The notes: a model not told the origin generated them from the sequence alone. A stretch of DNA of 64,000 nt from Herbaspirillum sp. RV1423 (GCF_000577615.1 NZ_CBXX010000021.1:1-64000), one strand, 5' to 3'; shown: positions 18,487 to 28,289, numbered from the stretch's first letter. Program-made: numbers and translations.

Positions 18487-19758
18487 TCAATTCATAATTG
18501 AACTGATCAACGCCATCGTGCGCTGCGTAGCTCCTTGATGCTGACGCGCGAAACTGTGCGCATTGCTTGCCACACGCGCCCGGCGTCCGGGAGTACTGAA
18601 CAAAACCTGCGTTGCACGCAGCATGGAAGCAGCATCCGATACTCTTATCGCCGCATCCGCCTTTACCGCATCCTCGCTGATCACCTGAAAATTGAATGTA
18701 TACGGCCCGATCAACACCGGCTTGCCAAGCGAGCATGCCTCGATCAGATTCTGCCCGCCCAGAGGAAGCAAGCTGCCGCCGATGAATGCGACGTCACAAG
18801 CAGCGTAATAGGCGAACATTTCCCCCATGGAATCGCCCAATACGATCGACGTATCCCCGGCAAGCTGAGTACCCGTCATTGTCGAACGGCGCTGAATCGC
18901 AAAACCATACGCCGAGATCATTGCGGCCACTTCGTCAAAACGCTGAGGATGACGCGGTACGATGAGTGTCAGAAAGTCTCTGTTATCGAACTTGCTCAAG
19001 GCATCGAGAATCAATTGCTCTTCGCCTTCGCGTGTGCTGGCGCACAGCAGTACAGGGCAATCTCCGAAGCTCGCACGCCACCGTTCCCCCAGCGCGATCA
19101 TTTCCGTCGGCGCTTCCACATCGAACTTGATGCTGCCGGTGACATGCACATTGCGCGCACCGAACTGACGTAAACGATCAGCATCGGCGTCCGATTGCGC
19201 GGCGACGCAGTCGATGGCCGCCGCCGCCTCCAGCAAAATCGCACCGAAGCGCTGCCCGCGCCGCAGCGAGCGTTCCGACAGGCGCGCATTAGCCAGCATC
19301 ACCGGAACCCGATGACGCACACATTGCCGCACCATGTTCGGCCAGACTTCGGTTTCCATCAGGATGCTGATCCTCGGCTTGAAGTAGCGCAGGAAGCGTG
19401 CACACATCCATCCGGTATCGTAGGGGAAAAAACTTTGCACCACACGTTCGCCCTGTTGCGCAAACAACTGCCGCCCGGTGGCGCGGCCGGTGGCGGTCAT
19501 GTGGGTCAGCAAGATGGTGTGCTGCGGATACGCTTGCAACAAAGCATCCACCAAAGGCTGCGCAGCCCGCGTTTCTCCGACCGAGACGGCATGAACCCAG
19601 ATGATGGGCGGCAGTGGTTTCCGGTCGAACTGATGATAGAAACCGAGGCGCTCACCAACATGCTGGCGATAACCGGGCTCCTTGCCGCCCCGGCGCCACA
19701 GACGCAGCAGCACAAAAGGCAAACCCACCCACCACAGCGCGGAGTAGATCAACCGCAT
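18487..19758 (-). CDS. waaA: 3-deoxy-D-manno-octulosonic acid (Kdo) transferase
   Basis: A 423-residue GT30 enzyme at the inner membrane that transfers Kdo from CMP-Kdo to lipid A precursor, the first step of core assembly. The N-terminal membrane anchor MRLIYSALWWVGLPFVLLRLW is typical, followed by the ERLGFY block and WVHAVSVGETRAA. The C-terminal half holds the CMP-Kdo binding region with GGSLLPLGGQNLIEA. Length fits E. coli WaaA (425). The start is ATG at 19758, overlapping the kdoO stop (TGATG), so the two genes are translationally coupled. Confidence 0.94.
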   Translation of the reverse strand: MRLIYSALWWVGLPFVLLRLWRRGGKEPGYRQHVGERLGFYHQFDRKPLPPIIWVHAVSVGETRAAQPLVDALLQAYPQHTILLTHMTATGRATGRQLFAQQGERVVQSFFPYDTGWMCARFLRYFKPRISILMETEVWPNMVRQCVRHRVPVMLANARLSERSLRRGQRFGAILLEAAAAIDCVAAQSDADADRLRQFGARNVHVTGSIKFDVEAPTEMIALGERWRASFGDCPVLLCASTREGEEQLILDALSKFDNRDFLTLIVPRHPQRFDEVAAMISAYGFAIQRRSTMTGTQLAGDTSIVLGDSMGEMFAYYAACDVAFIGGSLLPLGGQNLIEACSLGKPVLIGPYTFNFQVISEDAVKADAAIRVSDAASMLRATQVLFSTPGRRARVASNAHSFARQHQGATQRTMALISSIMN

Positions 19759-20627
19759 CAAACCAGCTCGCGTCCGGTCAGTTTGGTCAGGATCGCCAGT
19801 GGGCTCGCCGCAGGATCGTATTGCTTGTCGACCGGCAAATGCAAAGTCTGCTCGAGCATGTATTGCCCCGACATCACGGCATGCGATGCCTGGTCCGAGA
19901 AGCACACCCAAACCGACCCGGCCGGAAACGGCATGACGACCTGGTCGGCGCTTTCCTGATAAGCCATATCGCCCTTCATGCCATCATGCAATTGCAGCAT
20001 CAGGTGATCGTATTCGCTACGCAGGGATTTGGTGACATGCAATGCCTTCAATGCCTTGGCTTGCCATGGAACATAAGGCTTGGCACGCGGCACGAACTTC
20101 TTGGCGACTGTTTCGAACGGCTCGCCGACGCGCCAGACGCGCGGTATGCCGTCAGGATTGATATTGCTGAACACGCGCAAAATGCGCTCGCCGTAATTCG
20201 GTCGCGACGGGAAAGCATCCACATGCATACGCCGGTCATCGGCGCGCCAGGATTGTGCGCGCGTCTCGACCTGCGTCGGTCGATAACTGGTTGGCGCCAA
20301 ACGCAAAGCGTCTTTATACTTTGGCAACAGGGAATACACCAGCGACTGCGCCTGCTGGCGAAAGCGGCCGATCATCAGCGCCAGCGCCAACTGGGTCGCG
20401 GTGTCGCCGACGGCGCCTTTCAAATGTCCATTCGCATCGAGACTGATATTGCGGACCTTCGGGTCGCGGATGTCCGGCCTGAGCAGCTCTTTTTCTTCCG
20501 CCAACAATTCAAACGGAAGATGCGGAAAATACAGCACCTTGCCGGCTTCCAGAGCAGCGATCCAGGCCGGATTGGGTTCGGCGACTTGCCAGTTGGCAAT
20601 GTCGATTTCTATGATTTGGGATTCCAT
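19758..20627 (-). CDS. kdoO: Kdo 3-hydroxylase (Fe(II)/2-oxoglutarate dependent)
   Basis: The 289-residue protein matches the KdoO family found in Burkholderia and Yersinia, which hydroxylates C3 of Kdo in lipid A-Kdo, giving Ko and a less acid-labile linkage. The probable iron ligands are His135 and Asp137 (MHVDAFPSRP) and His249 (SDQASHAVMSGQ). It has no signal peptide, so it should act at the cytoplasmic face. It sits between waaC and waaA, and its stop overlaps the waaA start. ATG at 20627. Ko formation on the lipid A-core is the expected phenotype. Confidence 0.9.
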   Translation of the reverse strand: MESQIIEIDIANWQVAEPNPAWIAALEAGKVLYFPHLPFELLAEEKELLRPDIRDPKVRNISLDANGHLKGAVGDTATQLALALMIGRFRQQAQSLVYSLLPKYKDALRLAPTSYRPTQVETRAQSWRADDRRMHVDAFPSRPNYGERILRVFSNINPDGIPRVWRVGEPFETVAKKFVPRAKPYVPWQAKALKALHVTKSLRSEYDHLMLQLHDGMKGDMAYQESADQVVMPFPAGSVWVCFSDQASHAVMSGQYMLEQTLHLPVDKQYDPAASPLAILTKLTGRELV

Positions 20628-20634
20628 CTCGATA

Positions 20635-21663
20635 TTATGCCTCGTTGTCTTGTGTACGATCGCCGGAGTGCGCGGCAGCCGGAGCAGACAATACCTGATC
20701 GATAGCTTGCAATACTTGCGCTACATCAGGAGGAGCACCTGTATCGCCAAGATTGACGATACGCGGCGACCAGTTGCCTTCGGTCTTCCAGCGCGGCGAG
20801 TCGCAGTAAAGCTCGACGGTAGGACGGCAACAGGCCGCTGCAATATGCGTCAGACCGGTATCCAGGCCCACCACCAACGCCGCATGCCGGACCAGCGTCA
20901 CCGCTTCCATCAGCGATAGTGATGGCAATACGACCGCTTGTGTCATGCGGGCGGCAAGCTGTTCGGCTGCATGCTTCTCCTTGGCGCTACCCCATGGTAA
21001 CAACACAGGCATGTTGCGGCTGGCCAGAACTTGCGCCACAGCAACCCAGTTATCTGCCGCCCATTGCTTGGCGGTGCGCGCCGTGCCGTGAAAAAAAACG
21101 GCATAAGGCTGCTCGGGCAACCACATCGGCTTCTCCGCCAACACTGGCGCTTGCAACGCGAAGTCAGCCGCGTCATCCAGAATATAACCGAGCGCGACTG
21201 CAGCCACGGTCCGCGCGCGCATGACGGCATGCGTGTACACGCCCACCGGCACGCTTTGCGTATGGAATATCCTGGACAGCGACTCGTAGCCTGAGCCCTC
21301 CGTTGCATTGCCCAATCCGACACGCTTGCCGTCCGGCGCAAGGCGCGCCATGCGCATGACCACGCTGGTTTTCAGCAGACCCTGGGTATCGAAAACGATA
21401 TCGTAAGCCTCGTGGCGCAACTGGCGATAAAAACTGGCTATCTCGGCACGCGTCTTGGCGGAGCCAAGGCTCTTGCGCCAGCGCCGCAAGGCAATCGGAA
21501 TGATCGTTCGGACATGCGGATTGAGCCGCACAAGGCTGGTGTAAGCCTCTTCCACCACCCAATCGATGTTGGCATCCGGATAATGGCGCCGGATGTCGGC
21601 GACCATCGGCATGTTATGCACCACGTCGCCTAAGGAGGAAACGCGGACGATCAGGATGTTCAA
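20635..21663 (-). CDS. waaC: Lipopolysaccharide heptosyltransferase I
   Basis: A 342-residue GT9 enzyme that adds the first L-glycero-D-manno-heptose to Kdo from ADP-heptose on the cytoplasmic side. The N-terminus NILIVRVSSLGDVVHNMPM is diagnostic. The C-terminal nucleotide-binding part contains FFHGTARTAKQW (about 195-206) and LVVGLDTGLTHIAAA (about 270-284), both typical of heptosyltransferases. The start codon appears to be TTG at 21663; no in-frame ATG precedes the conserved start. Stop lies seven bases before kdoO ATG, so it belongs to the same operon. Confidence 0.93.
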   Translation of the reverse strand: MNILIVRVSSLGDVVHNMPMVADIRRHYPDANIDWVVEEAYTSLVRLNPHVRTIIPIALRRWRKSLGSAKTRAEIASFYRQLRHEAYDIVFDTQGLLKTSVVMRMARLAPDGKRVGLGNATEGSGYESLSRIFHTQSVPVGVYTHAVMRARTVAAVALGYILDDAADFALQAPVLAEKPMWLPEQPYAVFFHGTARTAKQWAADNWVAVAQVLASRNMPVLLPWGSAKEKHAAEQLAARMTQAVVLPSLSLMEAVTLVRHAALVVGLDTGLTHIAAACCRPTVELYCDSPRWKTEGNWSPRIVNLGDTGAPPDVAQVLQAIDQVLSAPAAAHSGDRTQDNEA

Positions 21664-21708
21664 GGCTAACCCACTATTCTTTGTCTGTGGGCCAGCATCT
21701 TACCTCTT

Positions 21709-23103
21709 TCAAAACGGCAAGGCTACATCCGGCCGAGCGGCCAGGATCACGCGTTTGAACTCATCCTGGATACGCGCCAGCGCCTGCTGCGTCTCCGCTT
21801 CGAAGCGCAACACCACCACCGGCGTGGTATTGGAAGAGCGCATCAGACCGAAACCGTCAGCGTACTCGATGCGCAGACCATCGATCTTGATGATCTGCTC
21901 GGCGCCGGGAAACTTTGCATCTTTTTGCAATTGATCGATCAATGCAAAATTCTCACCCTCTTTCAACTTCAATTGCAGTTCGGGCGTGCTGGTTGATTGC
22001 GGCAAGGCATTGAGCACGGCCGACGGATCGGATTCACGGCTCATGAGCTCCAGCAAGCGCGCACCAGCGTACAAGCCATCGTCGAAGCCGTACCAGCGAT
22101 CCTTGAAGAACACGTGACCGCTCATTTCGCCGCCCAGCGGAGCGCCGGTTTCACGCATCTTGGCCTTGACCAGCGAATGGCCGGTTTTCCACATCAATGG
22201 TCGGCCGCCATGCATACTAATCCATGGGGCCAGGTGGCGCGTGCATTTAACGTCGTACAGGATTTCACGGCCGGGATGGCGGGTGAGCACGTCGGCGGCA
22301 AACAGCATCAGTTGCCGATCGGGATAAATGATCTGGCCATCCTTGGTGACAACGCCAAGCCGGTCGCCGTCGCCGTCGAAAGCCAGGCCGATCTCGTTAT
22401 CCGTTTGTTGCAGACAACGGATCAGATCCTGCAGGTTTTCGGGGTGGGCCGGATCGGGATGATGATTGGGGAAAGTACCGTCGACTTCGCAAAACAATTC
22501 AGTGACTTCGCAGCCGAGCGCACGATACAGCTCGCCGGCAAAAGCACCGGCCACGCCGTTGCCGCAATCGATGGCGATCTTCATCGGACGCGCCAGTTTG
22601 GCGTCGCCGACGATGCGTTCGATGTATTCCTTGCGGATGTCGTGGGTGCGGTAAGCCCCACTACCTGCCTTGAAATCGTTTTTCAGAATGGCCTGATACA
22701 AGGCCTGAATCGTGTCGCCATAAATCGCCTCGCTGGCCAGCACCATCTTGAAACCGTTGTAATCAGGCGGATTGTGGCTGCCGGTCACCATTACGCCGGA
22801 CTGCGTGCCCAAAACTTGCGTGCCGAAGTAAACCATGGGAGTGGCGACCACACCGAGGTCGATGACATCAATACCGATCGATTGCAGGCCGGCGGCCAGA
22901 GCTGCGGCCAGTTCCGGACCTGAGAGACGACCATCGCGGCCAATCACTACAGAAGCCTGCCTCTTGGCAAAGGCGACGCTGCCGAAGGCCTGGCCGATTT
23001 GGCAGGCGACGTCAGCATTGAGGGTCTGCCCGATGATGCCGCGAATGTCATAGGCTTTGAAAATGGTGACAGAAGGATTCCCATTCGAACTGACTTGCGA
23101 CAT
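21709..23103 (-). CDS. Phosphomannomutase/phosphoglucomutase (AlgC/ManB type)
   Basis: The 464-residue alpha-D-phosphohexomutase interconverts hexose 6- and 1-phosphates for nucleotide-sugar synthesis. The catalytic phosphoserine is Ser109 in VMVTGSHNPP; the Mg-binding loop DGDGD is at 243-247; the sugar-specificity loop reads GGEMSGH; and the phosphate-binding end is RSSNTTPVVVLRFE. The overall form matches the dual-specificity PMM/PGM of Pseudomonas (463 residues). ATG at 23103. It sits between wbpM-like and waaC genes, consistent with supplying sugar nucleotides to core and O-antigen. Confidence 0.92.
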   Translation of the reverse strand: MSQVSSNGNPSVTIFKAYDIRGIIGQTLNADVACQIGQAFGSVAFAKRQASVVIGRDGRLSGPELAAALAAGLQSIGIDVIDLGVVATPMVYFGTQVLGTQSGVMVTGSHNPPDYNGFKMVLASEAIYGDTIQALYQAILKNDFKAGSGAYRTHDIRKEYIERIVGDAKLARPMKIAIDCGNGVAGAFAGELYRALGCEVTELFCEVDGTFPNHHPDPAHPENLQDLIRCLQQTDNEIGLAFDGDGDRLGVVTKDGQIIYPDRQLMLFAADVLTRHPGREILYDVKCTRHLAPWISMHGGRPLMWKTGHSLVKAKMRETGAPLGGEMSGHVFFKDRWYGFDDGLYAGARLLELMSRESDPSAVLNALPQSTSTPELQLKLKEGENFALIDQLQKDAKFPGAEQIIKIDGLRIEYADGFGLMRSSNTTPVVVLRFEAETQQALARIQDEFKRVILAARPDVALPF

Positions 23104-23141
23104 AAAAACAATCCTTCTCTGAAGAATACTACCACATAATG

Positions 23142-25127
23142 CTATCTCGACGCGCTGTTCGGTTTTTCCACGAGTACTTCCCCGTGCCTAGCAAAATGAT
23201 TCCAATCAACGATATTTGTCGCTGGCTCGTAGCCATTGACCAATGTCATAAGAATTGATCTGATTGTTGCAGTATCGTTGTTTTCCACCGCGAACAAGAG
23301 GGAGGACAATGCTCGCTGCAGATCTTCCCAAACGATAAAATCTTCTTGTGCTTTCATAATACGCGGATGAGCCGTCGCCATAGGATTCGCCCCAATCAGC
23401 AATTCCTCATACAATTTCTCGCCAGTACGCAAGCCGGTAATTTTTATCTCAATGTCACCGTTCGGGTTTGCGTCGTCTCTGACACTCAAGCCAGACAGTT
23501 CAACCATCCGATAAGCCAAATCACTAATTTTGATTGCCGGGCCCATATCCAAAACAAAAACATCTCCGCCTTCGGACATTGCACTGGCTTGCACCACTAA
23601 TTGTGCGGCTTCGGGAATAATCATGAAATAGCGCGTAACCTCTGAATGGGTTAGTGTAATTGGGCCACCTGCTTTAATCTGCTGCCTAAAAATAGGCACA
23701 ACTGATCCAGATGAATCAAGCACGTTTCCGAAACGCACCATTGAGAACCGGGTGTTATTGATGTGCTCCCTAGATGAAGCAGTTTCGCTCAATAAAAATG
23801 TTGGAGATTTTGATGCAGCCAGCGCTTGAAAAACCATTTCTGCCAAACGCTTGGTCGCCCCCATAACATTGGTGGGCCGAACCGCTTTGTCCGTGCTAAT
23901 CAAAACGCAGTCCCGTACTTCGCTCTCAACGGCCGCACGAGCAACATTATACGTACCGTAAACATTGTTATTGATTCCCTCCGCTGGATTTTGCTCTACC
24001 AGTGAAACGTGCTTGTATGCAGCAGCATGATAAATAGTTCTGGGGCGCCATAGGTTGCAAACTTTGCTAATTCGATCAAAATCGCGCACATTCGCTAAGA
24101 GTGTGATCAATTCGGTCTTAAGCTGCAATTCCTCGACGCGCTCCTGTAAATCTCGGTGCACCTGATACAACGCAAATTCGCTATGATCCAGCAGCAGCAA
24201 GCGAGCTGGGCCTGCGCTCAAAATCTGTCGACACAGTTCGCTGCCAATACTGCCACCCGCTCCCGTTACAAGAACCACTTTCCCTGAGATGTTGCGACTG
24301 AGCAGAACTGGATTGGGAGGAACCGGTTCACGCCCAAGCAAATCCACGATATCCAGTTCATGAATATCCGAAACAGTAACTCGGCCACGAGCCAAATCTG
24401 TCAAATCTGGAAGCGATCTGACGTGGACTTGATACTTGCGTAGATGTTCAAGAATTTCATTTCGCCGAACTCGAGTAATTGAGGGTAAGGCTAACAACAC
24501 ATCTGTAACGGCGTACGACTCAATAATCTTTCCTGCGTCGCTAGAAGAGAACACTTTGTGACCATTTATGGTTTTACCGAACAAGTCCGGGTTATCATCT
24601 AAAAAACCAATAAGTGTAAGAGGCTGACGTCGTTGCAAAACCTCTGCGATCTGAGCGCCTGCTGCCCCTGCGCCATAAATTAGTAGTCTAGCCTCCCGTT
24701 GATGCAAACGATCCGCATCTGCCTTGCTTAACCAAAAACGAGCAAATGCGCGCGTTCCACCCACCAACAAAAGAAGCAAAAGTGGTTGAAGCAATCCAAC
24801 TGAGCGAGGTACCCCTGGTAAAGCGAGCCATACCAAAACTGCAAATAGGAAAACGCCATAAATACCCACAGCTTTTGCGATCGCGACAATCGCTGCAATA
24901 CCTGTATAGCGAAAAACGGCTCGATATAGCCCCATTCTTAAAAACAAAGGAAAAGCAAGCACTGGTGCCAGTTGATAAACATGCCACTGATAACCGCTAG
25001 GCCAGTGCAAAGTATCAAGTCGTAGAGAAAATGCTCCCCAGGTTGCGATAACTGAAAGAACAACGTCCGTAAAGATGGCGATTGCCTGTTTACCAATTCT
25101 GGGCAAATGAATAATATGACGCTGCAT
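23142..25127 (-). CDS. WbpM/CapD-type membrane-bound UDP-GlcNAc 4,6-dehydratase
   Basis: A 661-residue polysaccharide biosynthesis protein. Four hydrophobic segments span about residues 12-125, then a Rossmann domain starts near LLIYGAGAAGAQIAEVL (148-164). The catalytic SDR domain begins VVLVTGAGGSIGSE (284-297). Its active site follows the WbpM pattern in which Tyr is replaced by Met: STDKAVRPTNVMGATK (411-426), Met422 and Lys426. Enzymes of this type convert UDP-GlcNAc to the 4-keto-6-deoxy sugar for QuiNAc or FucNAc. Partners are likely the WbpV-like reductase at 17495 and the sugar-1-phosphate transferase at 25155. Confidence 0.92.
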   Translation of the reverse strand: MQRHIIHLPRIGKQAIAIFTDVVLSVIATWGAFSLRLDTLHWPSGYQWHVYQLAPVLAFPLFLRMGLYRAVFRYTGIAAIVAIAKAVGIYGVFLFAVLVWLALPGVPRSVGLLQPLLLLLLVGGTRAFARFWLSKADADRLHQREARLLIYGAGAAGAQIAEVLQRRQPLTLIGFLDDNPDLFGKTINGHKVFSSSDAGKIIESYAVTDVLLALPSITRVRRNEILEHLRKYQVHVRSLPDLTDLARGRVTVSDIHELDIVDLLGREPVPPNPVLLSRNISGKVVLVTGAGGSIGSELCRQILSAGPARLLLLDHSEFALYQVHRDLQERVEELQLKTELITLLANVRDFDRISKVCNLWRPRTIYHAAAYKHVSLVEQNPAEGINNNVYGTYNVARAAVESEVRDCVLISTDKAVRPTNVMGATKRLAEMVFQALAASKSPTFLLSETASSREHINNTRFSMVRFGNVLDSSGSVVPIFRQQIKAGGPITLTHSEVTRYFMIIPEAAQLVVQASAMSEGGDVFVLDMGPAIKISDLAYRMVELSGLSVRDDANPNGDIEIKITGLRTGEKLYEELLIGANPMATAHPRIMKAQEDFIVWEDLQRALSSLLFAVENNDTATIRSILMTLVNGYEPATNIVDWNHFARHGEVLVEKPNSASR

Positions 25128-25154
25128 AAACCTAACCTAAATTTGTGACCTGAT

Positions 25155-25715
25155 TCAATGTGCAACACCTACACGTGTTACGACCTTTAAGAATGTCAAC
25201 CACAAAATATAGGCATCAAACGATAGTGACCGTCGTTTCAAATAAGCCAGATCAAATTCAGTCTTTGTTTTAATTGGTAATTCGTCCCGCCCATTAACTT
25301 GAGCCCAACCAGTCAATCCTGGCAACAACTTATCGACACCACAGGCTGTGCGCAAACTAACAAGATCGTATTGGTTGAATAAAGCGGGCCTCGGCCCAAC
25401 GAAACTCATCGTGCCTGTTAAGATACACCACAGTTGTGGAAGCTCATCCAAACTAGTCTTACGCAAAAAACCACCTATAGGCGTCAAAAAACTCTGGGGA
25501 TTATCCATGAGATGCGTAGCTAGAGCTGGCGTTCCTACGTGCATTGTCCTAAATTTAGGCATTTTAAAAAGTACATTGTTTTTCCCGACCCTATCTGACC
25601 AATACAATACTGGGCCTGAAGATGTGAGCGCCACAGCAGAACCGACTACTAGCATAGGAAAGAATAGGATTCCGGTAGCGATAACCGCCAGGGCAAGATC
25701 AAAAAAACGTTTCAT
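25155..25715 (-). CDS. Undecaprenyl-phosphate sugar-1-phosphate transferase (small PGT)
   Basis: A 186-residue monotopic phosphoglycosyltransferase of the bacterial sugar transferase family (PglC size, lacking the large N-terminal domain of WbaP). It has one N-terminal hydrophobic hairpin (about 8-32), then KFRTMHVGTPA, SLDELPQLW with the catalytic Asp-Glu pair and SFVGPRPALF. It should start the O-polysaccharide repeat by moving a sugar 1-phosphate to undecaprenyl phosphate, plausibly QuiNAc or FucNAc given the adjacent WbpM-type gene. ATG at 25715. The dehydratase gene starts 28 bases after its stop. Confidence 0.9.
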   Translation of the reverse strand: MKRFFDLALAVIATGILFFPMLVVGSAVALTSSGPVLYWSDRVGKNNVLFKMPKFRTMHVGTPALATHLMDNPQSFLTPIGGFLRKTSLDELPQLWCILTGTMSFVGPRPALFNQYDLVSLRTACGVDKLLPGLTGWAQVNGRDELPIKTKTEFDLAYLKRRSLSFDAYILWLTFLKVVTRVGVAH

Positions 25716-25860
25716 TAGGGGCAGCGAAATATATTTTTGATTATAAGATGCTCACGAAGAAGTAATTTTAACAGTGTTAGCGGATTACTTTGGCGCAGTT
25801 CTTAACCTGCCCAGCAAAAGTGGTCTTTAGGGAACTCTAAGTTTGTTTTGCGCCCATGGA

Positions 25861-27090
25861 TTATGTCTTCTTATTTGACAATATCTTAAGATGGGAAATT
25901 AATTCTCTCGTTCTTATTGCAAGATCGAAATTTTTCATACAGTAGGACTTCCCGCTCTCTCCCATCTCTCGAAGTTTCTGCTTTGACATTGAGGCCATTT
26001 TTAAAATCGCATTTGCCAAACCCACGGCATCACCTGCCGGCGACACAAGCCCTGCTTCGGCTGCAAGGACAACTTTAGCGCCCTCGCCGTTAAGGCTGGC
26101 AATAATGGGCTTACCTGCTGCAAGATAGGTCTGCAACTTGCTAGGAATGGTGCTCGCCAGAGCATCATCGTCTCGCAATGTAACCAACAATACCGATGCG
26201 GCGAAAAAAATGCTGGGCATTTGTTCCGCTGGAAGATGCCCGGTCATAAAGATATTTTTTAAGTTTCTCCGTAGAATTTCGGTCCGCAAAAAAGCACTCG
26301 CGCTGCCATCGCCCACCAAGAAAATTTTTATATCGGAGTGCGAGAGCAATCTTTCTGATGCATCAAGTATCGTTTGGCAAGATTGCGCCTGCCCCAAATT
26401 CCCCGCAAATACCACTGAAAATGTGGAGCTAATATCACATAGTAAAGATTCCGTCGCAGATTTGCCAACGCTCGGTACCATAACTTCTGCCGCATTCGGG
26501 AAAAAGTAAATCTTCCGGACATTTTGAACAAGTCTAGCCACTGGTTCACGAAAAGCCTCGGATTGAATCATCACAGCATCAGCAGCGTGATAGATGTATC
26601 GAACTGCCTTTTCCACCACTCGCAAGGTAATTTTGTTTTTTACAAAACCCGTAGCCACCAAAGATTCCGGCCACAAATCCTGGACCCATACTGTTAGTGA
26701 CGCTTTTTTCAGCGCTGCGATGGCGACCGCCGGCATAGCTTGCAGCAATGGCGAAGGCGCATAGACAAAAACAGCGTCGAAAGAACGGCCTCGTAGTGCC
26801 CAAGGAGCAAAGCAGTAGCCGGAAATAATGAATGAAAGATAATTAAGTCCCAATCTCAAGCCCCCCCCCTTCCCCCGCGGAAAGAGCGGAATACGAATAA
26901 CGTCGACCCCCTGCCATTGTTCTTGATCGATACCCCAACTGCTATAACCGGGGAAAACCCTGCCGGTAGGGTAGTTGGGTTTTCCCGTTAGTACCGTAAC
27001 GTCAATATCGTTTTTTTTCAACGAGACGACCAAATCGTTAATACGAAAATGTTCCGGCCAGAAATATTGCGTCCAGATAAGAACCTTCAT
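25861..27090 (-). CDS. Glycosyltransferase family 4, WbuB-like
   Basis: The 409-residue GT4-type glycosyltransferase begins MKVLIWTQYFWPEHFRINDL, the pattern of WbuB-like enzymes for which L-FucNAc (or a related 6-deoxy-L-aminosugar) transfer is proposed. The C-terminal nucleotide-sugar domain has VVFAGNLGQAQSC and PSKLQTYLAAGKPIIASLNGEGAKVV. It is soluble or peripheral, at the cytoplasmic membrane. The acceptor is unknown. A run of nine G residues in the coding strand (26861-26869, encoding part of RGKGGGL) is a possible slippage site. ATG at 27090. Confidence 0.87.
   Translation of the reverse strand: MKVLIWTQYFWPEHFRINDLVVSLKKNDIDVTVLTGKPNYPTGRVFPGYSSWGIDQEQWQGVDVIRIPLFPRGKGGGLRLGLNYLSFIISGYCFAPWALRGRSFDAVFVYAPSPLLQAMPAVAIAALKKASLTVWVQDLWPESLVATGFVKNKITLRVVEKAVRYIYHAADAVMIQSEAFREPVARLVQNVRKIYFFPNAAEVMVPSVGKSATESLLCDISSTFSVVFAGNLGQAQSCQTILDASERLLSHSDIKIFLVGDGSASAFLRTEILRRNLKNIFMTGHLPAEQMPSIFFAASVLLVTLRDDDALASTIPSKLQTYLAAGKPIIASLNGEGAKVVLAAEAGLVSPAGDAVGLANAILKMASMSKQKLREMGESGKSYCMKNFDLAIRTRELISHLKILSNKKT
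26861..26869 (-). repeat. Homopolymeric G9 tract inside a glycosyltransferase gene
   Basis: Nine consecutive C on the plus strand (G on the coding strand), followed two bases later by C5. It encodes the Gly residues of RGKGGGL near residue 75. Gain or loss of one base would truncate the glycosyltransferase. Confidence 0.75.
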
Positions 27091-27299
27091 TTCACCGCTT
27101 TTTATAATAATTGGTTAGTAAACCGCCGTTTGGGGAGTTCATCTGAAGAATAAGAGAAAGCACAAAGGCTCACATGGAAAAAGGGCAAATACCGATAAGA
27201 CATCTCGCTCGACGTCATCATCCTAACCGCAGAGGTGCGAGCCAACACTCGGGAAAAACCTGCGTCCAAGAATATCTCACCCAGATGCAAAGGCAGTAT

Positions 27300-28289
27300 T
27301 TAGCCACCGATTAAACGCATGAAACGTTTTATGTGGATTCGCAGTGTAGGTGGGAGCAATTTTCTTGCGCACTTAAAAAGATAGTATTTCAGCACTGTCT
27401 TCCCAAGTAGTCCCACAACCTCAACGAAATCGCGAGCGGACGCCGATTGCCTCGTATTGGCCATTGCTTTTCCAGCCGCAAAGCGCGCTGCATCATAAAA
27501 GCCTCGCAACCAGAAACTGACCGCAATTTCTGCATAAGAAAATGCAATTGATCTATTTCCTTGCCTAGTAAGTTCAGCAGACGACAATTCGGATGTGAAT
27601 CCAATAAAAAGATTGTTGCATTCTATAAGTGCATGTTTCGCCATTGTCACGCTTCCTTGGTTTTCATGGCTTCGCGCTTTGACCAAAACCTCGGGTACAT
27701 GAACAAAATCATACTTCGCCGCCATCCGGAACCACAAATCGTAGTCCTGTGTCGTCCTCAGTGCTTTATTGAATACCCCACATTCTTCGAAAGCTTGTCG
27801 CGGAAGTAGCAAGGTGCATCCGTGCAAATTATTTTCAAGTGAAATCCAATGGCGGAATTGCTGCGGGGGCACGCCCTTCATTGAGACTCGCGCCGCTATG
27901 TCGGGGCTCTTGGCAAACACCGCATAGTCGCTATAGATGATTGTCCGTGGCTGAGTGCGCGCCAGCATCGCATCCATTTCAACCTGAAGTTTGTCCGGTG
28001 TATATAAGTCGTCATGGCTTAGCCATGAGCAATAGTCTCCTGACATTTTTTCAATGCTCAGATTCAACGCTGTTGCGACCCCTCCATTCTCCTTGGCAAA
28101 ATATCTCACGCGTGCACCATAGCCCAAGGCTATAGCTTCCGTACAACCGTTGTCATCAGATCCATCATTTACAACAAGGATTTCAATATTAGGATAGGTT
28201 TGAGCCAGAGCACTATCAATTGCCTCTTTCAAAAAATCGGCCCCGTTATATACCGGAATGAGAATCGAAATTTTAGGATATGCAACCAA
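27300..28289 (-). CDS. Glycosyltransferase family 2
   Basis: A 329-residue GT-A type enzyme. It starts ISILIPVYNGADFLKEAIDSALAQTYPNIEILVVNDGSDD, the family 2 nucleotide-binding start, with the metal-binding motif in SWLSHDDLYTPDKL (about 90-103) in place of the usual DxD. The C-terminal 80 residues include a hydrophobic patch (about 295-310) and basic tail that may attach it to the membrane. Donor and acceptor are unknown. The start looks like TTG at 28289 with AGAAGGTG upstream. Confidence 0.87.
   Translation of the reverse strand: MVAYPKISILIPVYNGADFLKEAIDSALAQTYPNIEILVVNDGSDDNGCTEAIALGYGARVRYFAKENGGVATALNLSIEKMSGDYCSWLSHDDLYTPDKLQVEMDAMLARTQPRTIIYSDYAVFAKSPDIAARVSMKGVPPQQFRHWISLENNLHGCTLLLPRQAFEECGVFNKALRTTQDYDLWFRMAAKYDFVHVPEVLVKARSHENQGSVTMAKHALIECNNLFIGFTSELSSAELTRQGNRSIAFSYAEIAVSFWLRGFYDAARFAAGKAMANTRQSASARDFVEVVGLLGKTVLKYYLFKCARKLLPPTLRIHIKRFMRLIGG

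Noticed and set aside
27102..27290. Open frame directly after the GT2 stop, in the same frame
   Set aside because: No ATG start and no family match; a chance extension after the stop is the simpler reading, although a degraded tail cannot be excluded.
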